A DNA stretch of 64,000 nt from CBDDFV01 sp965227335 (GTDB taxonomy: Bacteria; Planctomycetota; Phycisphaerae; Phycisphaerales; SM1A02). Every line of letters begins with the position of its first letter. Position 1 is the stretch's first letter. A program made the translations under genes and the position numbers. The DNA lies in the NCBI GenBank assembly GCA_965227335.1, contig CBDDFV010000002.1, forward strand, positions 124,001 to 188,000. The letters run 5' to 3'. The notes beneath the pieces were generated by a model. That model saw nothing but the letters and a program-made list of their open reading frames with translations. It made no database searches and was not told where the DNA came from. Positions 26,285 to 35,297 of the stretch are shown here, one piece after another.

Positions 26285-27088
26285 TCACCCCAGCGGCTGG
26301 CCCGGCTCCCACGTGAGTTCGCCCCAGAGCGCCAGCATCGCCGCGAGGTCCGCCGCGTCGACGAACCCATCTTCGTTCGCGTCGAAGTCGCACGTCAAGG
26401 GCTTCTCACAGGATCCCCACGCCGCGAGAAGACCGGCGAGGTCCGCGGCGTCGATCGCGCCCGAGCCGTCGCCGTCAAGCGGGTGATCCAGCGCGGCGAG
26501 TCGGAACTCAAACGCCTTGGCCGAGGTGTGCGGACCGGGATCGAACGCCGCGCCGACGGAGGTCAGCGTGTAGACGCCGGGCGGAAGCACCCCCCACCGC
26601 TCCTCGGTGAACATGCCGGGATCCTGCACGAGGCAGAAGTCGACGTCGCCTTCAAGGCAGCACGCATTGACGTTGCCCGGGGCTTCGCCGGTCGCGAGGA
26701 AGGCGTGGGCTTCGTGAAGCTCGAACTCGAGGGCGAAGATGAACGCTTCGCGGTAGACGCATTGAATCGCCTCGCCCTTTCGATCCTCGCCTTCCCGGAC
26801 CTTGGCGCCGGGCGCGGCGGCCATGTCGATGAGATTCGCATCCGGTTCGAGAATGGACGAGCGGTAGGTCTGTCCGACCATGAACGGGGCGAAGCCTTCG
26901 GCGAGATCGGCGTACATCTCTTCGAACTGCTCGAGGCAGAGATCGTTGTCGCCGATAAAGTCCTCGACCACGCCGCGGGTCTGTTCGATGAGCGTGAGGT
27001 TGGTCGGTCCCTGGGGACCGGCGGGACCGGCGAGACTGGTCAAAGTCAGACCGCCGGCGGCGATCGCCGCGATGAGCGCATGTGACAC
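26285..27088 (-). CDS. Secreted protein with dockerin-like Asp-rich C-terminus
   Basis: The protein has 267 residues. It starts with GTG at 27088, backed by AGAGGAG about 8 bases upstream. A signal peptide (about 1-20, AAIAAGGLTLTSLAG) precedes an uncharacterised domain with ENNDL-free acidic helices and two cysteine pairs. The end has two EF-hand-like dockerin units: DGDGSGAIDAADLAGLLAAWG and DANEDGFVDAADLAAMLALWG, joined by GSCEKPLTCDF. Such tails are common in Phycisphaerae extracellular proteins. In cellulosomes they bind cohesins, but here the role is unknown and no cohesin was seen. Confidence 0.82.
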   Translation of the reverse strand: MSHALIAAIAAGGLTLTSLAGPAGPQGPTNLTLIEQTRGVVEDFIGDNDLCLEQFEEMYADLAEGFAPFMVGQTYRSSILEPDANLIDMAAAPGAKVREGEDRKGEAIQCVYREAFIFALEFELHEAHAFLATGEAPGNVNACCLEGDVDFCLVQDPGMFTEERWGVLPPGVYTLTSVGAAFDPGPHTSAKAFEFRLAALDHPLDGDGSGAIDAADLAGLLAAWGSCEKPLTCDFDANEDGFVDAADLAAMLALWGELTWEPGQPLG

Positions 27089-27278
27089 GAAGAAGCTCCT
27101 CTGCGTGGGGGGACGGCGTCAGGACGCCGCGCATCGGGAGACTTCAGGCTAATCGACGTGGGTGGGATCGCAAGGGAAAACGCGGGCGACGTCGGGTTTC
27201 TCGAACCGCTTCGTCGGCGGGCGGGGCGAGCGGTGCGACGAGGTGCCGCGCGCCCACGATGCTGGTCAGCGGCGGCGT

Positions 27279-29114
27279 CTACTCGACGGTGACGCTCTTC
27301 GCGAGGTTGCGGGGTTTGTCGACGTCCTTGCCGCGTAGCACGGCGGCGTGATACGCCAGCAGTTGCAGCGGCACGACGGTCAGCAGCGGCTGGAGCGGTT
27401 CGGGGACGTCGGGCACGAAGAAGACGTCTTCGGCGAGGCGTTTGATGTCTTCATCGCCTTCGGTGGCGACGGCGATGATATGTCCGCCCCGCGACCGCAC
27501 CTCTTCGATGTTCGACAGCACCTTTTCGTACTGGCTGTTCTTGGTGGCGAGGAAGACCACGGGCATGCCGTCGTCGATGAGTGCGATCGGTCCGTGCTTC
27601 ATCTCCGCCGCGGGCATGCCTTCGGCGTGGATGTAGCTGATTTCCTTGAGTTTCAGGGCGCCTTCCATGGCGACCGGGAAGTTGTGGCCGCGCCCGAGGA
27701 AAAGCCAGTTCTCGCGCTCGACGTACTTGGCGGTGGCGTCGCGGATCTGATCGCTCAGGCCGCACACGCGTTCGATCTGATCCGGCAGCGCATCCAGTTC
27801 GCCGAGGAGGTTGGAGACGTACTCCGTCGAGAGATACCGTCGTCGTCCGATGAACGTGGCGAGCATCGTCGTCACTGTCAGTTGACCGATGAACGCCTTC
27901 GTCGACGCGACGCCGATCTCGGGACCGACGCGGAGGTAGACGCCGGCGTCCGTCTCCCGCGCGATTGATGAACCGACCACATTCACCACGCCGAGCGTCA
28001 GGGCCCCCCGCTGCTTCGCCTCCTGAATCGCGGCGAGCGTATCCGCCGTCTCGCCCGACTGGCTGATCGCGATGACCACCGTGCCCGGCTCCACGATCGG
28101 GTTGCGGTAGCGGAACTCCGAGGCGAACTCGATCTCGGTCGGGATCTTGGCGAGATCCTCCATCACGTACTCGCCGACCATCGCGGCGTGGAGGGCCGTG
28201 CCCTGACCGACGAACACGATCCTTTGGGCGCGCACGAGTTCGCGGGCGAAATCCGCAATGCCGCCCAGCACCACGTGGGCGTCCCGGATGTCGATGCGGC
28301 CCTTGAGGCACCGGCGCATCGCGGCGGGCTGCTCGAAGATCTCCTTGAGCATGTAGTGCTCGTACGAGCCCAGTTCGATCTGATCGAGATCGAACTCCAG
28401 CTCGCGGATCTTCGGCGTGATGGGAACGTTATCGATGGTGGCGGTGCGGAAGGAATCCCGGGTCAGCCGCGCGACGGTGTAATCCTCGAGATGAAACGCC
28501 TGGTTCGTATGCGCGACGATCGCGGCGGAGTCGGACGCGACGATGTACTCATCGCTCCCGACGCCCACGAGCAGCGGCGACCCCTTGCGGGCGACGACGA
28601 GGACGCCGGGCTCCTCGCGGCAGATCACGGCGATCGCGTAGGCGCCCGTCACTTCGCGGAGGGCGGACTGGACGGCCCGTTCGAGGTCGCCGTCGTACAA
28701 CTCGCCGATCAGGTGGGCGAGCACTTCCGTGTCGGTCTCGGAGGTGAAGCTGTGGCCCTTCTCCTCGAGCCAGGTGCGGATCGTCGCGTAGTTCTCGATG
28801 ATGCCGTTGTGGATGATAGCGATGCCGTGGCCGTGGGTCGGATCGTCGCAGTGCGGGTGAGCGTTCTGCTCGGTGACGGCGCCGTGGGTGGCCCACCGGG
28901 TGTGGGCGATGCCGACCGAGCCGTCGAAGTCGCCCAGTTCGGCGAGCCGCTCTTCGAGCACCCGCACGCGTCCGACGGTCCGGGCGAGGTTCACCTCGCC
29001 GTTGAGGATCGCAAGCCCCGCCGAGTCATAACCGCGGTACTCGAGCCGCTTCAGTCCCTCCAGAAGGATGGGCTGGGCGTTCCGATGACCGATATAGGCG
29101 ACGATTCCACACAT
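27279..29114 (-). CDS. glmS: Glutamine-fructose-6-phosphate aminotransferase (isomerizing)
   Basis: This 611-residue enzyme makes glucosamine 6-phosphate, the entry to peptidoglycan and lipid amino-sugars. An N-terminal glutaminase domain (Cys2 in MCGIVAYIG, HTRWATHG, NGIIENY) precedes two SIS sugar-isomerase domains (AISQSGETADTLAAI; FLGRGHNFPVAMEGALKLKEISYIHAEG). It ends with the expected LAKSVTVE. GGAGG 10 bases before the ATG is a strong ribosome binding site. The 5' region shows no glmS ribozyme core that I can recognise. Confidence 0.98.
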   Translation of the reverse strand: MCGIVAYIGHRNAQPILLEGLKRLEYRGYDSAGLAILNGEVNLARTVGRVRVLEERLAELGDFDGSVGIAHTRWATHGAVTEQNAHPHCDDPTHGHGIAIIHNGIIENYATIRTWLEEKGHSFTSETDTEVLAHLIGELYDGDLERAVQSALREVTGAYAIAVICREEPGVLVVARKGSPLLVGVGSDEYIVASDSAAIVAHTNQAFHLEDYTVARLTRDSFRTATIDNVPITPKIRELEFDLDQIELGSYEHYMLKEIFEQPAAMRRCLKGRIDIRDAHVVLGGIADFARELVRAQRIVFVGQGTALHAAMVGEYVMEDLAKIPTEIEFASEFRYRNPIVEPGTVVIAISQSGETADTLAAIQEAKQRGALTLGVVNVVGSSIARETDAGVYLRVGPEIGVASTKAFIGQLTVTTMLATFIGRRRYLSTEYVSNLLGELDALPDQIERVCGLSDQIRDATAKYVERENWLFLGRGHNFPVAMEGALKLKEISYIHAEGMPAAEMKHGPIALIDDGMPVVFLATKNSQYEKVLSNIEEVRSRGGHIIAVATEGDEDIKRLAEDVFFVPDVPEPLQPLLTVVPLQLLAYHAAVLRGKDVDKPRNLAKSVTVE

Positions 29115-29471
29115 ATCCGAGGTTCCTCCATCCCGCAGAATGGCAATGGTACGTTGCCCGATCCAGTGAGGATCGGCGTTTCCCGCAATGGGGTGCGACA
29201 GAAACCTCCGAAATCGCCCGGCTCGCGACGCCTACCCATAACCAATGACCGGACCGGGATTTAGAAAAATCCGCAAAAGAACCGCGACTGGGTCGGGACG
29301 AAGTACGAAAGAAGAGATAGCGGTCTTCGATCTGAATCAGCGACGAGGCCGCGTGCATCGGGGGGATCAGACGACCGGCGCCCTGACGCCGGCGGGCGGA
29401 ACCGAGAGGATCATCTCCGACGGGCCGGGTGAGGGAACACGCCCCGGCCAGCGCCTCGAGAAGGACGTCTC
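29115..29471. other. Divergent spacer between glmS and the 5-formyl-THF cyclo-ligase gene (357 bases)
   Basis: No coding sequence is supported. The left third is relatively A-rich and should hold both promoters. The right third (29344-29458) can fold into a closed structure, listed separately. Confidence 0.6.
29344..29458 (+). ncRNA. Candidate structured RNA or leader upstream of 5-formyl-THF cyclo-ligase
   Basis: A closing stem CGAGGC (29344-29349) with GCCTCG (29453-29458) encloses two hairpins: CCGGCG/CGCCGG around CCCTGA, and GGCCGGG/CCCGGCC around a 13-base loop. In many proteobacteria 6S RNA lies directly upstream of this same gene, so a 6S-like RNA is possible. No 6S consensus was recognised. 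Confidence 0.2.
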
Positions 29472-30134
29472 ATGCCCCACACGCCCCGCGATCAGCCCCT
29501 GCCCCCGTTCGCCGCCGATCCCGAGCTTGACGCCCGCAAACGCGCGGTCCGTGACACGGTGCGCGAGCGTCTCCGCGCCCTGCCCCCGGCCGCCCGTCAG
29601 CAGAAGTCGCTCGACGCCTGCCGACGACTCATGGCGACCGATGTCTTCCGGCACGCCGCGACGATCATGCTGTACCTGCCGCTGCCGGATGAGCTTGACG
29701 TGACGTCGCTGGCGCTGCGTGGGTTCCAGACGGGCAAGACCGTCTGCGTTCCGCAGGTCAACTGGGCCCGACGGACCATGCACGCCGTCGAGATCACGTC
29801 CATCGACGACGAGGACCTGGAACTCGATGAGCACGGTCTGCGGCGGCCCGCGGGCGGACGACGCATCGCCCCCATGGCCATCGATCTCGTGGTCGCCCCC
29901 GGGGTCGCCTTCGACCTGCTGCATCATCGCATCGGCCGGGGCGGCGGGTACTACGACCGTTTCGTGCCCACCCTGCCCCGCCGGTCGACCTTCGTGGCCA
30001 TCGCCTTCGATGAACAGATTGTCGACGAGGCGCCCCACGGTCCGTGGGACCGACCCGTCGATCTGCTCGTCACGGACCGACGCCTCAGCCGGACCACGGA
30101 CGAAACGCGGGTGCGCGGCTGCTCCGACGGGTGA
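29472..30134 (+). CDS. 5-formyltetrahydrofolate cyclo-ligase
   Basis: This 220-residue enzyme converts 5-formyl-THF to 5,10-methenyl-THF using ATP, salvaging folate. The N-terminal part has RERLRALPPAARQQKSLDACRRL, and the middle has MLYLPLPDELDV. The ATP/folate signature is LVVAPGVAFDLLHHRIGRGGGYYDRFVP, followed by AIAFDEQIVDEAPHGPWDRPVD. The length fits the family. It is the first of two plus-strand genes; the L,D-transpeptidase follows 153 bases later. Confidence 0.92.
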   Translation: MPHTPRDQPLPPFAADPELDARKRAVRDTVRERLRALPPAARQQKSLDACRRLMATDVFRHAATIMLYLPLPDELDVTSLALRGFQTGKTVCVPQVNWARRTMHAVEITSIDDEDLELDEHGLRRPAGGRRIAPMAIDLVVAPGVAFDLLHHRIGRGGGYYDRFVPTLPRRSTFVAIAFDEQIVDEAPHGPWDRPVDLLVTDRRLSRTTDETRVRGCSDG

Positions 30135-30287
30135 ACCCCTGATCCCCGGGGACGTTGCGCCCTCCCACGCCTACGATTCCACAGCGCCGTCGTTTCTGGC
30201 CGGGGCCGCCGCGGTCGGCCGATGGTGCAGAGAGCGCCGCAGCGAAACCGCGCCCGGTCGCTTCCTGACGCCGCCTGAGGAATCGCC

Positions 30288-31538
30288 ATGACGTTGCCCA
30301 GTCAGTCCGCCCGCCCGAATGCGCGCAGCTCGTACATGTACAGCCGACGTCGGCATCGCCTCGGCCCGATGATCCTGCTCGGGCTCCTGGTCGTCGTGGG
30401 CGGATACGGCGCCTGGCGGCTCTGGGGACGCAACGACGCCGCCGGGACGACGGACCCGGCCCGAACCACCGCCGCGATCGCCGCCGACCGCGGGACGTCG
30501 GGCGTTCAACCGGGCGCGGCGGGACCGACGGGCGGCCTTCCGGTGACGCCGTCATCGGCCAACCGGGAGATTCCGCCGGCCGCGCCGGTGGAGATCGTGA
30601 CCCCGGATCTGGCGACCGCCACCGACGACGATGCCGATCGTGCGGCGACGCCGACGCCGGATGAGGACCGGGCTCTCGCATCGACGCCGGAGCGCACGTT
30701 CGAATCGCCCGTCCGCGAGGCCCCGCCGTCGATCCCCGGCGGTCCCGACCGCACCTCCAGTCAACGCGGTCTCGAGCGGCTGACGATCGGGCTCGACCTC
30801 CAACGCGAGAACCGTCTGGTCGAGGCGCGGCGGGTGTTGTCGGACGCCTACATGAACGGCGGCCTGTCGCGGGCGGACGCCGAGCAGGCCCGGGCGGCGC
30901 TGATGTCGATCAACGATCTGCTCGTCTTCAGTCCGACGGTCATTCCCGGCGATCCGCACGCGTACACGTACACCATGAAGAAGGAGTTCCTCGGCCCGAT
31001 GCTGAAACGCGAGGGCGTGAAGGTGAACTATCGCTTCATCGAGCGGATCAATCGCACGAGGGCCACGCGACTGCGGGAGGGGCAGGGGCTCAAGCTCGTG
31101 CGGGGCCCGTTCCACGCGGTGATCTCCAAACGCGACTACCGCATGGATCTCTACATGGGCGACGGGGCGGAGCGTGTCTTCGTCACGAGTCTGCCCGTCG
31201 GTCTCGGCGAGTACGACTCGACGCCGGCCGGTCGCTTCCGTCTGCTTCGGGGCTCGAAGGTCGAGAACCCGGCGTGGACGAATCCGCGGACGGGCGAGCA
31301 GTTCGGGCGCGACGACCCGGAGAATCCGATCGGCGAGTTCTGGATCGGGCTGGAGGGCGTCGACCCGCACACCGAGGGCCTGCCCGGCTACGGCATTCAC
31401 GGCACGATCGAACCGGAGTCGATCGGGCGACAGATGTCGATGGGCTGCGTGCGACTGCTGCCGGACGACATCGCGCTGGTGTTTGAACTGCTGACGTACC
31501 CGGACAGCACGGTTGAGATCATCGACGATCGGATCTGA
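30288..31538 (+). CDS. L,D-transpeptidase (YkuD family), membrane-anchored
   Basis: This 416-residue protein has a basic N-terminus and one membrane helix (about 24-43, GPMILLGLLVVVGGYGAW). A long Ala/Thr/Pro-rich linker (about 45-160), a helical segment and a LysM-like stretch (about 225-270, GPMLKREGVKVNYRFIERIN to GLKLVRG) come next. The YkuD catalytic domain has His371 (YGIHGT) and nucleophile Cys387 in QMSMGCVRL, the usual HX(14-17)SxGCxR motif. It should form 3-3 peptidoglycan cross-links or attach proteins in the periplasm. A hairpin terminator follows. Confidence 0.92.
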   Translation: MTLPSQSARPNARSSYMYSRRRHRLGPMILLGLLVVVGGYGAWRLWGRNDAAGTTDPARTTAAIAADRGTSGVQPGAAGPTGGLPVTPSSANREIPPAAPVEIVTPDLATATDDDADRAATPTPDEDRALASTPERTFESPVREAPPSIPGGPDRTSSQRGLERLTIGLDLQRENRLVEARRVLSDAYMNGGLSRADAEQARAALMSINDLLVFSPTVIPGDPHAYTYTMKKEFLGPMLKREGVKVNYRFIERINRTRATRLREGQGLKLVRGPFHAVISKRDYRMDLYMGDGAERVFVTSLPVGLGEYDSTPAGRFRLLRGSKVENPAWTNPRTGEQFGRDDPENPIGEFWIGLEGVDPHTEGLPGYGIHGTIEPESIGRQMSMGCVRLLPDDIALVFELLTYPDSTVEIIDDRI

Positions 31539-31564
31539 ACGACGTCCGGCTCCATCACGAAGAT

Positions 31565-31604
31565 CGCCCGATCCGACGCGCGGGGTGCGACGTCGGACCG
31601 GGCG
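31565..31604. terminator. Bidirectional hairpin between convergent genes
   Basis: A 14-base stem (CGCCCGATCCGACG with CGTCGGACCGGGCG, one A-C mismatch) and 12-base loop between stops at 31538 and 31638. CTTTCGAGTT follows on the plus strand and TCTTCGTG on the minus strand. Confidence 0.6.
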
Positions 31605-31637
31605 CTTTCGAGTTCAGAGAGAGTCCGATCGATCGGG

Positions 31638-32423
31638 TCAGGCGGTCCTTCGACGACGGGGACCCGCGAGGCCGGCGACGCCGAGCATCGCAAGGACGCC
31701 GGGGGCGGGAACGATCGTGATCGTGCCCAGCAGGGTGGCCTCGGTGAAGCCTTCGCTGATCATGCCGCCGTCGGCGGTGGTGACGCCGATGATCGACGAG
31801 ATGTAGTCGCCGGCTCCGGGATCGCCGAAGAAGTTCGACACCACGCCGTTTTCATCCGCGCCGCCCGCGGCGTCGACGCCCTGGATGAAGGCCGCGCCGT
31901 TCATCCAGTCGTTCACCTCGGAGCCGTTGTCCCAGACGCTGGCCCCGAAGATGTTGATCGTGATCGGGCCGTTGAAGTTGCCGTTGGCGTCGAACAACTC
32001 GATCGCGTCGTCGTTGCCGACGAACAAATCGTTGGTCGGGACGACCATGGACGCGTAGTGGAAGAAGCGGTTGTTGGTCGAATCGAGATCGAACGAGATC
32101 ATCGCCGATTCGCCGGGGCTGAACACCGGCGCCGCGTCCGGCTGGGCGAAGGTCGCCTGCACGCCGTCGGGCTGCATGTTCATGAAGTTGTTGCTCATCA
32201 ACGATGTGTCGCCGAGTTCGGCGATGGCGGTGATGCCGGGCATCGCGGCGGCGCCCTGGTTGAAGGTGTCGAAGGTCCCGTCGTGGAACCCGAGCCAGAA
32301 CGGCGTGAAGGCGAAGCCGCCGGCGTTCTGGTTGTTCTCGATGGTGACCGTGACGAGGTCAGCCGCCGCGGAGGCGGACAGCGCCAGCGCACCAGCGCCG
32401 GCGATCAGGACAATGCGTCGCAT
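31638..32423 (-). CDS. PEP-CTERM protein with a spondin-N-type domain
   Basis: The protein has 261 residues, with a signal peptide (about 1-21, IVLIAGAGALALSASAAA). The main domain begins VTVTIENNQ and has FTPFWLGFHDGTFDTFNQGA, SPGESAMISFDLD and FFHYASMVVPTNDLFVGNDD. This matches the spondin_N pattern of a cell-surface beta domain. The C-terminus is a PEP-CTERM sorting tail: VPAPG, a short hydrophobic stretch, then RRRR. The tail directs processing by an exosortase and surface retention or EPS association. GGAG sits upstream of the ATG at 32423. No exosortase gene is in the window. Confidence 0.85.
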   Translation of the reverse strand: MRRIVLIAGAGALALSASAAADLVTVTIENNQNAGGFAFTPFWLGFHDGTFDTFNQGAAAMPGITAIAELGDTSLMSNNFMNMQPDGVQATFAQPDAAPVFSPGESAMISFDLDSTNNRFFHYASMVVPTNDLFVGNDDAIELFDANGNFNGPITINIFGASVWDNGSEVNDWMNGAAFIQGVDAAGGADENGVVSNFFGDPGAGDYISSIIGVTTADGGMISEGFTEATLLGTITIVPAPGVLAMLGVAGLAGPRRRRTA

Positions 32424-32515
32424 GGGGGATCTCCAATCTTCTCATCAACGCCGGGCGTCTCTCACGGGGCCCCGGGCTGGAGATGAGTCGATTGAAGCGT
32501 GTCGGCCTGACAGGC

Positions 32516-32815
32516 TCAGTCCGATTTTTTCTCGAGTTCCGCCGCGAGCCGCTCGCCGAGCGTGCGTCGGGTCTCGACGGGGAGCGCGGCGTCGCCGCCG
32601 GCGGCGAGTTCTTCCTGGTGCTGCTCGACGAGTCCGCCCACCGCCTCCAGTTGCTCCCGCGTGCGTCGGCACGCCGCGCAGAGGGAGCGATGGATACGTT
32701 CGCCCACCCGCTCCGGCCACGCCATCTCCTCGATCGGACCGGACGCGCGAAGACGTTCCGCCTCACCGCAGTTCAGCGTCATGACGTACCAGATTGACTT
32801 CAGGATTCGCAGCAT
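32516..32815 (-). CDS. Putative zinc-finger anti-sigma factor
   Basis: The protein has 99 residues. Cys16 and the HRSLCAAC motif (H-x3-C-x2-C) form the pattern of the ZAS zinc-binding anti-sigma domain, followed by a long charged helix. There is no membrane helix, so it would be a soluble regulator. Its ATG shares a base with the sigma-factor stop (TGATG), which indicates coupled translation and supports a cognate pair. It could answer redox or metal signals through the zinc site; that is inference. Confidence 0.75.
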   Translation of the reverse strand: MLRILKSIWYVMTLNCGEAERLRASGPIEEMAWPERVGERIHRSLCAACRRTREQLEAVGGLVEQHQEELAAGGDAALPVETRRTLGERLAAELEKKSD

Positions 32816-33456
32816 CAGGGGGTCCGGGCGGCGTCATCCGGGCCGCGGGCGGGTTCCGAGGCGGGACGGAACCAGCGTTCATCGAGATCGCGTCGCAGCC
32901 GCTGCCGGGCCCGATACCGCAGGGTCCAGAGGTTGGCTGACGATATGTCGAGGATAGCACACACTTCTGACGAGGGAATCCCGTCGATTTCAGAAAGAAA
33001 GAAGGCCTCCCGCATGCCATCGGGCAGACGATCGATCGCCGTCTGCAGCACTCGCCCGAATTCCTCGCGCTCCGTCCCGCTCATGCGGGAGGCGGGCCAG
33101 GGTTCGGTATGCACGCACGCGGCGGCGGCGGGATCCGCCTGGGCCTGCACGTCCTGTCGCCAGTCCGACTCGCGGGCGCGTCGGCGGAGGATGTCATAGA
33201 TCTTGTGGCGAAGAATGCCGAAGAGCCAGGTGGATTCGGTGGAGCGCCCGTCGAAGGCGTCCCGGGCGTTGACGGCCGCGAGGAGGGCGTCCTGCACCGC
33301 GTCCTCGGCCGCCTCCCGGCTGTGGAGTCGCGCCAGCGCGTACCGGTAGAGGCGGTCCCCGTACGATTCAAGCCACTGCTCCGGCCGCAGCGCCGCGGGC
33401 GCATCGGGTGCGGTCGAGCGGTCGTCGGCGGATGATGAGGGGGGCGGTTGCTGCAT
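32815..33456 (-). CDS. ECF-type RNA polymerase sigma factor
   Basis: The protein has 213 residues from the ATG at 33456; a TTG at 33495 would add 13. Region 2 reads YGDRLYRYALARLHSREAAEDAVQDALLAA and ESTWLFGILRHKIYDILRRR. Region 4 reads LPDGMREAFFLSEIDGIPSSEVCAILDISSANLWTLRYRARQRL. The domain order and length fit a group IV sigma factor. It is 41 bases downstream of a porin gene on the same strand and overlaps its putative anti-sigma gene. The three may form one transcript, so the sigma factor may control, or be produced with, envelope porins. Confidence 0.9.
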   Translation of the reverse strand: MQQPPPSSSADDRSTAPDAPAALRPEQWLESYGDRLYRYALARLHSREAAEDAVQDALLAAVNARDAFDGRSTESTWLFGILRHKIYDILRRRARESDWRQDVQAQADPAAAACVHTEPWPASRMSGTEREEFGRVLQTAIDRLPDGMREAFFLSEIDGIPSSEVCAILDISSANLWTLRYRARQRLRRDLDERWFRPASEPARGPDDAARTP

Positions 33457-33497
33457 CTTGGCGGGGCGGGACGCTCGGGTCCGCCACGCAGACAACC

Positions 33498-34955
33498 TCA
33501 GAACATGAGCTGGTATTGCACGCGGAAGAGGAACTGCGGTTCATCGCGTCGTTCGTCGGTCCGCCAGCCGACGAGATCGGTGTCCCAGACGAACGCGATG
33601 GACGAGAAACTGACGCCGAGGTCGGCGGTGATCTTGGCGTCGTGTCCGTCCATGTAGTAGTTCATGCCGAACGTCCCGAGCCAGAGGTCGGGGAAGTCGA
33701 CGCCGGGCTGCTCGACGATGCCGTACTGCGTGCGGGCGAAGAGTTCGATCTTCGGGTCGACATAGACGCCGCCCTGGATCATGCCGGCCCAGAACTCGAA
33801 GGTGCCGAGGTTGAAGGTGTCGGCGTTGTGATAGAAGCCGGCCATGAACAGGTTGGCCCCGCCCCACTCGATCGACACGTCGGGGCTGAGCGCCCACCAG
33901 CTCGATTCGTTGGCGGAGAACGACGGCGCGCCGTCGAGTTCGCTCTTCTGAACATGAACGCCGAGACCGAAGAGCAGGCCGTAGGGATCGCCGACGGGGC
34001 TGGTGAGGTCGCGGAACTGCGCCCACTCCCCCGCCGCGAGAAACTCGAGGCGGGTGGTGAACGCATAGTCGACGTCGGCCCGGAGGGCGCGGGTGTTCTG
34101 CGGCGTGGTGCCGAGCAGGCTGCCGACGCCGCCGAGCTGATCGTTGCCGCCGTCGGAGACCGCGAACTGCCATCGCCACTGATGATTGTGGTAGGTCAGC
34201 TCCGCCCCCTGGGAGAACCCGAGGTTGAGCGGCGAGTTGACGAGTGAGCGCTCGACCGCGAGTTGGTACTGCGGCTGCACCAGCTCTTCCCGGTTGAAGG
34301 GCAGCTTGAACTGGCCGATGCGAAGGTCCCATTCTTCATCGAGGGCGAAGCGCACCCACGCGTCCTGGAGTCGGAACTCGCCGCCGGAGTCGCGATCGTC
34401 GCCGAGCGCGCCGTCCGTGTCGCCGAGCACGATGCCGCCGTCCCGACGGGAGAAGTTCCCGCGGATCATGTAGGTGAGATCGGGACTGAACACGTGACCG
34501 GAGAAGGTGAGCTTGGTCCGCGTGTTCTCGAAGCCCGAGAGGTTGCGATCGGTCGGATTGGTGCGGCTGTAGACATACCGGATCTGCATGAGGCCGTTGA
34601 TGTTCATGCGAAAGCGGTTGTCCGGACTGGTCAGGAAGAAGCCGTTGTCCCAGCCGGCGAGGAGACCGGACTGCAGACCGCTGGCGCGGAGGTCCGCGTC
34701 CGCGACGAGATCGTGGACGAGCGAGCGAAGTTCGGCCGCGCGGGTCTCCGTCAGCCAGTCCTCATCGATTTCGGCGAGGCGGCCGCGCATCTCCTGGTTC
34801 TCGCGTTCGAGTCGCTCGAGTCGTTCGAGGATGGCGCGGGTGTCGTCGTCGGGTCGCGCATCTGATTGCGCCCGGGCGACTCCGGGCGCGGCGGCGATCG
34901 CCGTCAGTGTGAGGAGGCGGATGAGAAGGGCGTCGGGGGATCGGCGCTTCGTCAA
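33498..34955 (-). CDS. OprP-like outer membrane porin, paralogue 1
   Basis: The protein has 485 residues from a TTG at 34955, chosen because GAGGAG lies about 8 bases upstream and a signal peptide follows (LLIRLLTLTAIAAAPGVARA, then QSDARP). An ATG at 35018 is the alternative. An N-terminal coiled coil (about 35-70, LERLERENQEMRGRLAEI) precedes a beta barrel with the OprO/OprP signature: WDLRIGQFKLPFNREELVQP and QLAVERSLVNSPLNLGFSQG. The last residues (VQYQLMF) end in Phe, as outer membrane proteins do. OprP-type porins take up phosphate or polyphosphate; the substrate here is not shown. It is paralogous to the gene at 35298. Confidence 0.88.
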   Translation of the reverse strand: MTKRRSPDALLIRLLTLTAIAAAPGVARAQSDARPDDDTRAILERLERLERENQEMRGRLAEIDEDWLTETRAAELRSLVHDLVADADLRASGLQSGLLAGWDNGFFLTSPDNRFRMNINGLMQIRYVYSRTNPTDRNLSGFENTRTKLTFSGHVFSPDLTYMIRGNFSRRDGGIVLGDTDGALGDDRDSGGEFRLQDAWVRFALDEEWDLRIGQFKLPFNREELVQPQYQLAVERSLVNSPLNLGFSQGAELTYHNHQWRWQFAVSDGGNDQLGGVGSLLGTTPQNTRALRADVDYAFTTRLEFLAAGEWAQFRDLTSPVGDPYGLLFGLGVHVQKSELDGAPSFSANESSWWALSPDVSIEWGGANLFMAGFYHNADTFNLGTFEFWAGMIQGGVYVDPKIELFARTQYGIVEQPGVDFPDLWLGTFGMNYYMDGHDAKITADLGVSFSSIAFVWDTDLVGWRTDERRDEPQFLFRVQYQLMF

Positions 34956-35166
34956 CGGAACACTCCTCGCGGGTTCGATCGTCGGACGAGAGGTGACGCC
35001 GCGCAGTGCGAACGTCATTGCGGAGATTATCGTCGCAGGGGCGGGTCGGCGTCCAGTCGGCGGACCGGACGGGGATGGGTCGTTCTGTCGGCGGCGGATC
35101 GGGCGCGGCGTCGGCGTGACTTCGCGCGCGGCTCGGGCGTGGCGGGGACGGTCGGCAAAATGACAA

Positions 35167-35194
35167 ACCGGCCGCCCTCGAGAGGGCGGCCGGT
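35167..35194 (-). terminator. Terminator after porin paralogue 2
   Basis: A perfect 13-bp stem (ACCGGCCGCCCTC/GAGGGCGGCCGGT) with a 2-base centre, followed on the minus strand by TTGTCATTTTGCC. It separates the two porin genes, so paralogue 1 probably has its own promoter in 34956-35160. Confidence 0.8.
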
Positions 35195-35297
35195 GATCGA
35201 GACTGAAGTCGGGCGCGTCATGCGCCCTCGGTCCGGGCGGATGACTCGAATGAGCATCCAGTCGGTCTCATGATTCCGGGGACCAGGTCCCGGGGAA

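Noticed and set aside
29115..29160. Possible sigma-54 promoter (TGGCA ... TTGC) upstream of glmS
   Set aside because: The spacing between the GG and GC elements is two bases too long.
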